From Anaerolineaceae bacterium (GTDB lineage: Bacteria > Chloroflexota > Anaerolineae > Aggregatilineales > Phototrophicaceae): DNA of 64,000 nt. Shown in pieces: positions 46,636 to 54,192 of the stretch (positions within the stretch are counted from its first letter, which is position 1; each line of letters begins with the position of its first letter). The stretch lies in assembly GCA_020634135.1 (NCBI GenBank), contig JACKCG010000002.1, positions 558,001 to 622,000 of the forward strand. The letters run 5' to 3'. Below the pieces are notes generated by a model. The model did no database searches, was not told where the DNA came from, and saw nothing but the letters and a program-made list of their open reading frames with translations. The position numbers were made by a program, and so were the translations under genes.

Positions 46636-46864
46636 TTGTTATTCCATTGTGCATCTATAAAGCAAACGCTGTGCCTGCTGAATATCTGACCAGATGTTTG
46701 CCAACGGATGCTATACTTCCGATATTGTAGCCAAACTGCGGCCAGTTGGCAAATGATCTGACAGGGTTATTCTATGTATCTTTCCCATAGGGCCAGAAGG
46801 CCTGATCCCCCTGCGTACAGGGCGAAGCCAGATAGAGGGCGTAATAAAATCAATGAGCGATCCG

Positions 46865-47272
46865 TTAATCACCCTCAACCGGCAGCCACTCATATAGAGC
46901 CTGGCGGACAGGGACGGCCAACAGCAAGTTGAAACTCAGATGTCCGGTGGCATCGGCAACAATGGTCGGGCGTAAAATCAACTCACCACTGGTTTGTGAC
47001 CCCAGCGCCAGAAAAGCCTGCCCTGTGCCAACCTGTCGTGTCGTTTGCAGCCCTTCGACCGGCTGCAACCGCGCCAGCACCCGTGTGAGTTCCTCAAAAC
47101 GAGGTCGTAAAGAAATTTCCAGCGGGCCGTAACTGGCCGAAATGACCACGTATCCGCCTTCACGGCGCATCGCAACAATCGGCTTGGAATGAACCTCGCG
47201 AGTTGTTGTTAAATTGATAATTCCTGTTTCTGTGTCAATACTGACATAATCTAAGAGTTCAAAGTGCCTCAT
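46865..47272 (-). CDS. Hypothetical protein
   Basis: About 135 residues from the ATG at 47272 (an ATG two codons upstream is possible). Sequence begins MRHFELLDYVSIDTETGIIN. The composition is strand-rich and amphipathic, with no Cys, no signal peptide and no membrane segment. No family recognised. It lies upstream of, and reads toward, the glycine riboswitch, but the riboswitch has its own promoter region, so a functional tie is not implied. Divergent from the cytochrome c gene across a palindrome-containing spacer. Confidence 0.45.
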   Translation of the reverse strand: MRHFELLDYVSIDTETGIINLTTTREVHSKPIVAMRREGGYVVISASYGPLEISLRPRFEELTRVLARLQPVEGLQTTRQVGTGQAFLALGSQTSGELILRPTIVADATGHLSFNLLLAVPVRQALYEWLPVEGD

Positions 47273-47360
47273 GAACAACTGCTCCAGGCTTAGATAGTGA
47301 CCGCGAACATGGTGGGAAACAGTATATCATATCCCCTAATTTTCTCACAGAAATATAACC

Positions 47361-47378
47361 ACATGACATTTGTCACGT
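47361..47378. promoter_or_regulatory. 18-base near-perfect palindrome in the divergent cytochrome spacer
   Basis: ACATGACATTTGTCACGT: TGACA and TGTCA half-sites on a two-base centre with matching AC/GT flanks. Located about 120 bases before the cytochrome gene; candidate operator for a dimeric regulator such as a CRP/FNR-family protein. Confidence 0.45.
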
Positions 47379-47496
47379 AAAATAGGTGATTTTGTTCCCT
47401 AAAAACCAGGGCATGGGACAGTTAAGATGTTCCTGTGTATGTTTTTCCTATATTTATCTATCAGCAAATCGAATACCAAAAAGGATAGAATCTATA

Positions 47497-48021
47497 ATGC
47501 CGAAAGTGAGCCGTTTGTTTCTCCTGTTTGCTGTTCTGGCAATGGGTTTAGCTGCCTGTGGTGGCAGCGATACCCCCGCCGCTGCTCCGACGACTGCGCC
47601 AACGACTGCGCCGACAGAAGAAGTCGCACCAACGGAAGTGCCCACTGAGGAAGTTGTGCCGACGGAAGACGTTACAGAAGAAGCTACCCAGGAAGTATCG
47701 GTGGAAGAAGTCGTTGGCGATCCGGCCATCGGGCAGGAATTGTTCAACGAATTCCGTGCCGAGGTTAATTTTGCCTGCGCGACCTGTCACTATCCCGATA
47801 AAGAAGAGCAACTTGTCGGGCCGGGGATGCTGGGCCTGGGCGAACGGGCTGCGACACGGGTTGAGGGGCTGAGTGCAACAGAGTACTTGCGGAATTCCAT
47901 CCTGCACCCCAGCGATTACGTTGTGGAGAATTTTCCTGATTTACTCATGCCCCAGGTATATGCCGATCTGTTCACCGAGGAGCAAATCAACAATCTGATT
48001 GCCTACTTGAAAACGCTGTAA
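47497..48021 (+). CDS. Lipid-anchored mono-haem cytochrome c
   Basis: 174 residues from the ATG after AAGGAT; the longer open frame upstream lacks a signal peptide. A lipoprotein signal ends in 'GLAACGG' (Cys21). A Thr/Glu/Pro/Val-rich spacer (about 25-70) carries the haem domain away from the membrane. The domain has the haem-attachment site 'CATCH' (Cys94-His98) and a likely Met ligand in 'DLLMPQVY'. 'PDLLMPQVYADLFTEEQINN' (20 residues) is typical of cytochrome c class I ends. It stands directly before the ba3 oxidase genes, so it is the probable electron donor to the CuA site. Confidence 0.88.
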   Translation: MPKVSRLFLLFAVLAMGLAACGGSDTPAAAPTTAPTTAPTEEVAPTEVPTEEVVPTEDVTEEATQEVSVEEVVGDPAIGQELFNEFRAEVNFACATCHYPDKEEQLVGPGMLGLGERAATRVEGLSATEYLRNSILHPSDYVVENFPDLLMPQVYADLFTEEQINNLIAYLKTL

Positions 48022-48027
48022 GTCATC

Positions 48028-48060
48028 ACCAGGGGAAAACTGCCCCGGTTCACTGGTTTT
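48028..48060 (+). terminator. Terminator after the cytochrome c gene
   Basis: ACCAG/CTGGT outer and GGGG/CCCC inner pairs, then TTTT. It separates the cytochrome transcript from the oxidase operon, perhaps partially. Confidence 0.6.
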
Positions 48061-48172
48061 TAGTCAGCAATAGGCGTAAAGTATTGGCAGGCACAGGCCG
48101 CTACCTGACAAAACCAGCGCCGGGCAGTTTGGTTTTTGTGGAAGTTGCGCACTTGAGGGACGAATCTTACTT

Positions 48173-48232
48173 AAACAAAGGGCTTACAGGCCTTTTGTCC
48201 TATCAAGTCTGCCGCGTAAGCCTTATTTGTTT
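48173..48232 (+). promoter_or_regulatory. Long imperfect hairpin in the oxidase leader
   Basis: AAACAAAGGGCTTAC and GTAAGCCTTATTTGTTT can pair with a small bulge, ending just before the AGGGAGGG ribosome site of the subunit IIa gene. Possible leader control or transcript-processing structure. Confidence 0.4.
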
Positions 48233-48248
48233 ATAGGGAGGGAAAACT

Positions 48249-48395
48249 ATGGATCAGGATCAGCATGAAAACGAACGGCATGACAAATCGTTTTCACCAC
48301 GCGGGGCATTTCTTTTTGTCCTGCTCATGATGGTAGGCTACATTTTGTACTGGGCTTCCATCTATTATACGGTCATCATCGAACGGGGGGCATGA
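48249..48395 (+). CDS. ba3-type cytochrome oxidase subunit IIa
   Basis: 48 residues, ATG 6-7 bases after AGGGAGGG. A charged N-terminus (MDQDQHENERHDKSF) leads into a single membrane helix ('AFLFVLLMMVGYILYWASIY', 20 residues). That size, one-helix form and position directly before subunit II match the subunit IIa (CoxIIa) of Thermus-type ba3 oxidases. The stop is 4 bases before the subunit II start. It is too short for many gene finders. Its family role is to supply the missing second helix of subunit II. Confidence 0.8.
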   Translation: MDQDQHENERHDKSFSPRGAFLFVLLMMVGYILYWASIYYTVIIERGA

Positions 48396-48399
48396 CACC

Positions 48400-48903
48400 A
48401 TGCATATTGACAAGTTTGAACGGTATTGGATTGTCGCTGCGTCGTTGATGCTGGGTGCGTTTTTTGCCGCCTTGATTGCCAGCACGATTGTCTTTGGCGT
48501 GCATCTGCCTGACCCGGCTGGCCGGATTAACCCGGCGGACGTGGAAGACTGGACAAACCAGGGATTCGCGACACCCGGCCTGCGCGATATGGGTGATAAC
48601 CACTACGAAGCGCACATCGTGGCGCAGATGTGGTTGTATAACACCGGCGATGTCGTGGATGGCGTACCGACTGTGCGCGTGCCGCAAGGCGCAGTTGTGA
48701 CCTTTAATGTCGCCAGTAAAGATGTCACGCACGGTTTTTACATTGAATACCACAACGTGAATATTATGGTTATTCCGGGACAGATTTCGCGGGCAACGGT
48801 GACGTTCAACAGGCCCGGCACTTACCGGATTGTCTGCCATGAATATTGCGGCAATGGTCATCACAACATGAATGCCCAGGTTATCGTTGAGCCGAGCGCG
48901 TAA
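48400..48903 (+). CDS. ba3-type cytochrome c oxidase subunit II
   Basis: 167 residues with one N-terminal membrane helix (about 10-34), as in ba3 oxidases, which use the separate subunit IIa for the second. The cupredoxin domain holds the full CuA site: His111 in 'VTHGF', then Cys146, Glu148, Cys150, His154 and Met157 in 'CHEYCGNGHHNM'. It accepts electrons from cytochrome c (probably the lipoprotein encoded just upstream) and passes them to subunit I. Copper for CuA would be delivered by the SCO and PCuAC proteins encoded 4-5 kb downstream. Confidence 0.94.
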   Translation: MHIDKFERYWIVAASLMLGAFFAALIASTIVFGVHLPDPAGRINPADVEDWTNQGFATPGLRDMGDNHYEAHIVAQMWLYNTGDVVDGVPTVRVPQGAVVTFNVASKDVTHGFYIEYHNVNIMVIPGQISRATVTFNRPGTYRIVCHEYCGNGHHNMNAQVIVEPSA

Positions 48904-48926
48904 CAGGATAAAGGAGAGTCCTTACC

Positions 48927-50630
48927 ATGCAAGCTGCACAAACACGGGATATTCCCGTTTTAGAGTTCCCAAAACTGACTGCCCTGAAAACCGAACGCTG
49001 GTTGGTGGGTGTTCATCTGATTGTCGCGTTCTCGGCTTTGTCGCTGGGTCTGCTGATGGGGCCGTTCCAGGCTTTCCGCCGCGCACCGGCACTGCAATGG
49101 GACATCCCGATTTTTTCATATTATTACCAGGCGCTGACACTGCACGGCGTTCTGAATGCGTTGGTGTTTACCACCTTCTTTATTGTTGGGTTTAGCTATT
49201 TTGTGACTCAGCGTACCTTACAGCGCCCACTGGCGAGTATCCGTGTGGCCTGGGCTGCCTTCGTGATTATGCTGGTTGGCCTGGTGCTGGCGGCCTTTGC
49301 CATTGTCACCGGGCAGGCGAATGTGCTGTATACCTTCTATCCGCCGATGGTGGCCCATCCGACGTTCTATCTGGGGCTTACCCTCGTGATTGTGGCATCG
49401 TGGATGGCTGGGGGCGACATCTTCTTCACGTATGCCGCCTGGAAGCGCGACCACAAGGGTGAAACGGTGCCGCTGGCGGTTTACGCGACCCTCACCAATT
49501 TTATCATGTGGATTACAGCAACTATCGGCGTGGCTGTCGAAGTCCTGTTCCTGATGCTGCCGCTCTCCCTGGGGCTGGTTCAAACCACTGATCCCCAGGT
49601 GGCGCGTATTATGTTCTGGTTCTTCGGCCATCCACTGGTGTACTTCTGGCTGCTGCCGGCCTATACCGCCTGGTATACGATGATGCCAAAACAGAATGGC
49701 GTGCGTCTGTTCAGCGATGGCCTGGGGCGTGTGGCCTTCCTGATGATTATGCTTTTCTCGATCCCCATCGGTGTCCATCACCTCTTCACCGACCCCGGTG
49801 TGAGCGAAGTGGCGAAACTCTTTCACGCTTTGTTGACATTTGTGGTCGCGCTGCCCAGTTTGCTCACAGCCTTCAATATTGCTGCCACCCTCGAATGGGC
49901 CGGGCGTAAACGCGGTGCTACCGGTCTGGTCGGTTGGGTCTTCAAGCAGCAGTGGGGCAACCCGGTGATGGCTGGGATGATTACCGGTATGCTGATCTTC
50001 ATCATCGGCGGCCTCACCGGTATCATGAATGCGTCGTTTACGCTGAACCTGGCGCTGCACAACACCACCTGGGTTCCTGGTCACTTTCACACCACGCTGG
50101 CTGGCGGTGTGTTCCTGACTTATATGGGTATATTCTACTGGCTGATGCCGTTCCTGAGTGGGCGCAAGCTGTTTGCCCCCAGGTTGGCAACCGCCCAGGT
50201 TTACCTGTGGTTCATCGGTATGCTGACCTTCGGCCTGGCGATGGGGCGTGCCGGTATTGAAGGTGCGCCGCGCCGCACGGACGCTGGCGCTGCCGCCTAT
50301 ATCAGCGAGGCGGCTGTTCCCTGGTTGAACCTGACAGCAGTGGCGGGCGTGATCTTGTTAATCAGCTCCATCCTGCTATATATTGTGATCCTGGGGACGC
50401 TCTTTGCTTCCAAGAAGCAGGAAAAAGCCGACGCCGAACCGCCGATTGACACTAAAGCCCCGGCGGACGACCCATCACCCTCCATTTTTGAAAACTGGCG
50501 GGTCTGGATGGTGGTTATCGTGATTTCGAACCTTGTGATGTGGGGGCCGGTTCTGATCCAGGCACTGGACTTCACCAAAGGCTTCATCATCTTCGGTTTC
50601 CACCCGAATGCGCCCATCCCTCTGAAGTAA
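48927..50630 (+). CDS. ba3-type cytochrome c oxidase subunit I
   Basis: 567 residues with 13 or so membrane helices. ATG 9-10 bases after AAGGAGAG. Haem and CuB ligands are visible: His in 'LTLHGVLNALVF', the CuB His/Tyr region in 'FFGHPLVYFWLLPAY', the paired His in 'GVHHLFTDPG', and the two haem His in 'VPGHFHTTLAGG'. The lack of the D-channel motif of A-type oxidases and the presence of subunit IIa place it in the B (ba3) family, which has high oxygen affinity. It reduces O2 to water while pumping protons. A terminator closes the operon. Confidence 0.95.
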   Translation: MQAAQTRDIPVLEFPKLTALKTERWLVGVHLIVAFSALSLGLLMGPFQAFRRAPALQWDIPIFSYYYQALTLHGVLNALVFTTFFIVGFSYFVTQRTLQRPLASIRVAWAAFVIMLVGLVLAAFAIVTGQANVLYTFYPPMVAHPTFYLGLTLVIVASWMAGGDIFFTYAAWKRDHKGETVPLAVYATLTNFIMWITATIGVAVEVLFLMLPLSLGLVQTTDPQVARIMFWFFGHPLVYFWLLPAYTAWYTMMPKQNGVRLFSDGLGRVAFLMIMLFSIPIGVHHLFTDPGVSEVAKLFHALLTFVVALPSLLTAFNIAATLEWAGRKRGATGLVGWVFKQQWGNPVMAGMITGMLIFIIGGLTGIMNASFTLNLALHNTTWVPGHFHTTLAGGVFLTYMGIFYWLMPFLSGRKLFAPRLATAQVYLWFIGMLTFGLAMGRAGIEGAPRRTDAGAAAYISEAAVPWLNLTAVAGVILLISSILLYIVILGTLFASKKQEKADAEPPIDTKAPADDPSPSIFENWRVWMVVIVISNLVMWGPVLIQALDFTKGFIIFGFHPNAPIPLK

Positions 50631-50660
50631 TTTCACTTCAGCAGTTACGAATACAGTCTA

Positions 50661-50695
50661 AAGAGACGATAGGTTGTTGATGCCCATCGTCTCTT
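50661..50695 (+). terminator. Rho-independent terminator of the oxidase operon
   Basis: Perfect 10-base arms AAGAGACGAT / ATCGTCTCTT, 15-base loop, then GTTTATCC (weak U-run). Confidence 0.65.
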
Positions 50696-50756
50696 GTTTA
50701 TCCGGCACTTTTTGCTTATTATTGGGTTGGAATTAAGTGAAGTTATAGGTGAATTC

Positions 50757-51059
50757 ATGCAACCGGCAAATCATAACCCGGCTGAAGATAACACCGCTAC
50801 CGATTGGGCGTTAGTGCGGTTAGTCGCCATTTCGATGCTGGTCGGCTTTGGGGTGGTGATGTTCGCGACCGGTATGGCGTATGTAAAAGACCTGGATACG
50901 CTGCGTAATGTGCCGAATATGGTGTGGGATTTTGTGTGCGGCAGGCCGGTTGAAAGCGGTATTATCCTGCCGTTATTGCTCACCCTGGGGACGCTCTCGA
51001 TTCTGGTTGGTGTGGGCGTTTGGCTGGCTGGGCGGTGGCGCAACCGGCAGCGAGCGTGA
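50757..51059 (+). CDS. Small two-TM protein (paralogue A) after the ba3 oxidase
   Basis: 100 residues from the ATG at 50757. Two membrane helices: 'LVAISMLVGFGVVMFATGMA' (20 residues) and 'IILPLLLTLGTLSILVGVGV' (20 residues). They are joined by an outside loop with one Cys ('WDFVCGRPVESG'). No family recognised. The second helix matches that of the next gene almost residue for residue, so the two are tandem paralogues. Placement between the oxidase and the copper genes suggests a role in oxidase assembly or regulation, but nothing in the sequence proves it. Confidence 0.65.
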   Translation: MQPANHNPAEDNTATDWALVRLVAISMLVGFGVVMFATGMAYVKDLDTLRNVPNMVWDFVCGRPVESGIILPLLLTLGTLSILVGVGVWLAGRWRNRQRA

Positions 51060-51149
51060 TTGCACTCACCTCTGCGTGAACAACATCAGCCCGCAAACAC
51101 AGAACCTGGCGCTTTTTGCCAGTCATTAGCTCATCTCAGGAATTGCCAG

Positions 51150-51449
51150 ATGACTCAATTTTCGGCCTCGGCCAGTTCGGACTCTGCTCCCGAATCCTCC
51201 GCTCACAACCGACGGATTACCAGACTCCAGCTTGTTACGGTGTCGCTCCTGGTATTCGGCCTCGCGCTCCTGGCGGCGAGCGCGGCTTATATGGTTGAGC
51301 TGAATAACCTGTGGATCAGCGGTAGCGGCGTTTGCACCGTACATGTTGAGGCCGGGAAGATACTGCCACTCATGCTCACCCTGGGAACGATGTCCCTGAT
51401 GGGTGGGCTGGGCACATGGCTGGCTGGACGACGCACCACCCGATCATAA
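51150..51449 (+). CDS. Small two-TM protein (paralogue B)
   Basis: 99 residues, ATG after CAGGAATTG. Polar Ser-rich N-terminus, then two helices: 'LVTVSLLVFGLALLAASAAY' (20 residues) and 'ILPLMLTLGTMSLMGGLGTW' (20 residues). The loop holds one Cys ('GSGVCTVHVEAGK'), at the same place as in paralogue A. Conserved 'C...E(S/A)GxILPLxLTLGTxSxxxGxGxWLAGR' across the pair argues that both are real genes. The conserved loop Cys and Glu could take part in metal or disulfide chemistry; this is speculative. Confidence 0.65.
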   Translation: MTQFSASASSDSAPESSAHNRRITRLQLVTVSLLVFGLALLAASAAYMVELNNLWISGSGVCTVHVEAGKILPLMLTLGTMSLMGGLGTWLAGRRTTRS

Positions 51450-51546
51450 CCCCCTAAAAGTATTGCCGTAGCTGTTCCCCTCGATTTAACATAATAATCT
51501 GTTGAATCCGAAGGACTTTCGAGCGTAAACGACCTTACGTTCAGAC

Positions 51547-51575
51547 TTGTCATCCCCGATTGCAATTGTTATAAT
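51547..51575 (+). promoter_or_regulatory. Sigma-70-type promoter of the DeoR-NosL gene
   Basis: TTGTCA, 17-base spacer, TATAAT, about 50 bases before the start at 51624. The leader has repeated AATAT/ATCAC motifs that may hold an operator. Confidence 0.7.
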
Positions 51576-51623
51576 CTGATTTACCTCACAATATATAACA
51601 AAATATCACAAAAAGAGTTTTGT

Positions 51624-52196
51624 ATGCCTCAATTACCCAATGTGCGGCAGGAGCAGATTCTGGCCTGGCTGCGGCACGAGCAGCAGATCACGATAGAAGT
51701 ACTGGTGGAGCGCCTGGCCGTTTCGGCCATGACCATTCACCGTGATCTCGATTCGTTGGCGCAAGCCGGACATATCGAAAAGGTGCGCGGCGGCGCGGTA
51801 CTGTCTAACCGGGGGATGCCGGGAGAAACAGCCCATCAATGCGTCCTGTGTGCCATGCGTGTTCCCCTGCGGACGACCTTCATTATTAATACGACCGCTG
51901 GACAGCAGATTCATGCCTGCTGCCCGCACTGTGGCCTGATGCTGCTGGAACAGCACACGGATACCGATACCGTTCTGGCGCGTGATTTTCTGTATGGTCG
52001 TATGGTGAATGCCGGGGATGCCTTTTTCCTGGTGGATTCTGAGGTGGCGGTTTGCTGTACACCGAGTGTTCTGTGTTTTGGCACGGAGCAGGATGCACAG
52101 CGGTTTCGCCAGGGCTTTGGTGGGGTGGTGCTGGATTACCATGCGGCCCGGACCCATTTGAGCCAGCGTCATCGGAGTGTATTGGGCAATAACTGA
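51624..52196 (+). CDS. DeoR-type HTH / NosL-like metal-binding fusion, candidate copper-responsive regulator
   Basis: 190 residues. Residues 1-60 are a DeoR-family winged helix ('RQEQILAWLRHEQQITIEVL', then 'AVSAMTIHRDLDSLAQAGHI' and 'EKVRGGAVL'), the standard N-terminus of sugar-operon repressors. The usual phosphosugar-binding domain is absent. Instead residues about 70-175 follow the NosL/MerB-like copper-protein pattern: 'QCVLCAMRV' (Cys73, Cys76, Met78), 'ACCPHCGLML' (Cys99, Cys100, Cys103), 'FLVDSEVAVCCTPSVLCFGT' (20 residues, Cys144/145/151) and 'QGFGGVVLDYHAA', matching the 'F...dA..fa..hGG.vl' end of NosL. Nine Cys residues make metal or redox sensing likely. It sits between ba3 oxidase and copper-delivery genes, so copper is the favoured ligand. 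Confidence 0.75.
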   Translation: MPQLPNVRQEQILAWLRHEQQITIEVLVERLAVSAMTIHRDLDSLAQAGHIEKVRGGAVLSNRGMPGETAHQCVLCAMRVPLRTTFIINTTAGQQIHACCPHCGLMLLEQHTDTDTVLARDFLYGRMVNAGDAFFLVDSEVAVCCTPSVLCFGTEQDAQRFRQGFGGVVLDYHAARTHLSQRHRSVLGNN

Positions 52197-52335
52197 AAGT
52201 GCGTTCCGATAATCCAGCCCGTGTTCGCATCCTGATTGACCCCTTTCTCGTGTGCAGCCGGATTGTGTGTCAGATTTCAGCCGCACAAGCCCGATTATCT
52301 TTGTATATCAACTTGCTTTGAAAGGATTCGCCGAT

Positions 52336-53328
52336 ATGTTTAAACGTTTGCTGCTCTTGACTTTGCTCCTGGTGCTGCTGGCCGGCACAAACATTTCTGC
52401 CCAGGAAGCAGGAGGTCTTGTCATTACCAACGTGTGGGCGCGTCCCACCGGCGTCAAAGCGGAAAGTATGGGAGACGCGATGGCAACACCCGAAGCGACT
52501 GCCGAGCCGATGGGTAACGCAGGTCACATGGGGCAGATGCACGCTGTTGGTAATGGCACGGTCAGCGCAGCCTATATGCAGATCACCAACCAGACCGGCC
52601 AGACGGTGCGCCTGGTGAGCGCCGCCAGTACCGTCGCAACGGTCACTGAGGTACATGAAGTCACTATGGTGGATAATGTGATGCAGATGCATCCCGTAGA
52701 AGGCGGAATCGAAATCCCGGCAGGGGAGACGGTTGAACTGCGTCCTGGTGGGTATCACATTATGCTGATTGATCTGCTTCATGACCTGTATGCGGGTGAA
52801 GCGTTGGCTGTGACTCTGACGTTTGAGATGGCCGATGGCACGACTCAGGACAGGATTGTCGGCGCGGCGATTCAGGACGAACCGCCGTCAGCCAGCCCGC
52901 TGCTGATTACCGATGCCTGGGCACGGCCTACCGGCGTCAGGACGATGAATGATATGGCTGAAGCCACTGCCGAGCCGATGGGCGGTATGGCGCATGGCAT
53001 GGGCGATGGTGCGGTCAGTGCCGCCTACATGTACATTGAGAACCTGGGCGATGCGGAAGACCGGTTGGTTGCCGCGCGTACGGATGTCGCCGGACTGGTT
53101 GAGATTCATGAAGTCAACATGGTGGATAATGTCATGCAGATGCGCCCGGTAGAGGGTGGAATTGTGCTGCCGGTGGGTGATGTGGTGGAACTGCGCCCCG
53201 GTGGTTATCATGTGATGCTGATGGACTTGCATCATGATCTCTATGTAGATGAGGCGATCAGTCTGACTCTGGTGTTTGAATCCGGGTTGGAGCTTACGGT
53301 TGGCGTCCCGGTGGTTGAGCCACAATAA
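52336..53328 (+). CDS. Secreted protein with two PCu(A)C copper-chaperone domains
   Basis: About 330 residues from the ATG after AAAGGATTCG. Signal peptide MFKRLLLLTLLLVLLAGTNI... to about 24. Two PCuAC (DUF461) domains: about 28-175 and 188-328. Each has the copper motif H-X(n)-M-X(n)-H-X-M: 'VHEVTMVDNVMQMHPV' ... 'GGYHIMLIDLLHDLY' in the first, 'IHEVNMVDNVMQMRPV' ... 'GGYHVMLMDLHHDLY' in the second. The domains share most residues in these blocks, so they arose by duplication. Met/His-rich inserts (for example 'GHMGQMHAV') precede each. PCuAC carries Cu(I) to the CuA centre of oxidases. It sits before SCO, its usual partner. Confidence 0.92.
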   Translation: MFKRLLLLTLLLVLLAGTNISAQEAGGLVITNVWARPTGVKAESMGDAMATPEATAEPMGNAGHMGQMHAVGNGTVSAAYMQITNQTGQTVRLVSAASTVATVTEVHEVTMVDNVMQMHPVEGGIEIPAGETVELRPGGYHIMLIDLLHDLYAGEALAVTLTFEMADGTTQDRIVGAAIQDEPPSASPLLITDAWARPTGVRTMNDMAEATAEPMGGMAHGMGDGAVSAAYMYIENLGDAEDRLVAARTDVAGLVEIHEVNMVDNVMQMRPVEGGIVLPVGDVVELRPGGYHVMLMDLHHDLYVDEAISLTLVFESGLELTVGVPVVEPQ

Positions 53329-53438
53329 CGATAGGCAGGGATGCAATGTGTTGGTAAAGTAGTGGAGCGCGTTATGCGCTTCACTGCGTTTAACCCTTGC
53401 TGCGGAAATGAGCAGGGATAATAAGAAGGTGTGATTTA

Positions 53439-54146
53439 ATGTCCAATGATGAGATGGCAAACAGCCAGCAACAATCAAGAACCCGTTTAATCCTGCTTAG
53501 TGTGGGCCTGACTGTTCTAACGACGGTGGTGGGTGTGGTTTTGTTTATCGTATTTGACCGCCTGACACAACAGCCCCCCCAATCAAATCTGGCTGCCGTG
53601 GCTGCTATTGTGGACGGAGAAGAATTCAACGGCGTCACGCTGATTGACCCGCCGCGCCCGGTAGCCGATTTCACGCTGCCCAGTCATACCGGCCAGCCCT
53701 TCAGCCTGAGCGACGTGAGTGGCAAAGTGACCATGCTGTACTTCGGCTATACGCACTGCCCGGATGTCTGCCCGTTGACGCTCATTGAGTTTAAGCGCGT
53801 CTATGAACTTCTGGGTGAAGATGCTGATAAAACCGCCTTTGTCTTCGCCAGCGTGGATGGTGAGCGCGACACCCCGGAGGCGCTGGCGAAATACCTGGAA
53901 GTACGGAATGTAGCGGATTTTGTGATCGCCTTGAGCGGCGAGGAGAGCGACCTGCGGCGTATCGGGCTGGATTACGGCCTGTATTTTGAGAAGCGCACCG
54001 ATACAGGCTCCCAGGCCAATTACCTGGTAGACCACACGGCGGCTTCGTTCCTGCTCAACCAGGATGGCGAACTTGCCATGATTTTTGCCTTTGGTACCGA
54101 AGCATCCGTGATGGCCGAAGAAATACAGAAACTGATTAACGGCTAA
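53439..54146 (+). CDS. SCO1/SenC copper-assembly protein
   Basis: 235 residues with one N-terminal membrane anchor (about 17-39). The thioredoxin-like domain has the copper site Cys107-x3-Cys111 in 'YTHCPDVCPLTLIEF' and His199 in 'LVDHTAASFL', the three ligands of SCO proteins. 'FTLPSHTGQPFSLSDVSGK' opens the domain. Membrane-attached and facing outward, it loads or reduces the CuA site of subunit II. ATG after AGAAGGTGTG. Follows the PCuAC gene by 110 bases; together they form the maturation half of the oxidase locus. Confidence 0.94.
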   Translation: MSNDEMANSQQQSRTRLILLSVGLTVLTTVVGVVLFIVFDRLTQQPPQSNLAAVAAIVDGEEFNGVTLIDPPRPVADFTLPSHTGQPFSLSDVSGKVTMLYFGYTHCPDVCPLTLIEFKRVYELLGEDADKTAFVFASVDGERDTPEALAKYLEVRNVADFVIALSGEESDLRRIGLDYGLYFEKRTDTGSQANYLVDHTAASFLLNQDGELAMIFAFGTEASVMAEEIQKLING

Positions 54147-54152
54147 CACATG

Positions 54153-54185
54153 GGTGGGGATGCGGCAAAACCTCGTGTCCCCACC
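54153..54185. terminator. Bidirectional hairpin between sco and murF-alr
   Basis: GGTGGGGA / TCCCCACC perfect arms with a 17-base loop, between convergent stops; short T-tracts only. Confidence 0.6.
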
Positions 54186-54192
54186 TTGTCGT

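Noticed and set aside
49218..50090. 290-codon minus-strand frame
   Set aside because: Antisense to ba3 subunit I; rich in Gln/His/Arg as expected from a complement of membrane-helix codons.
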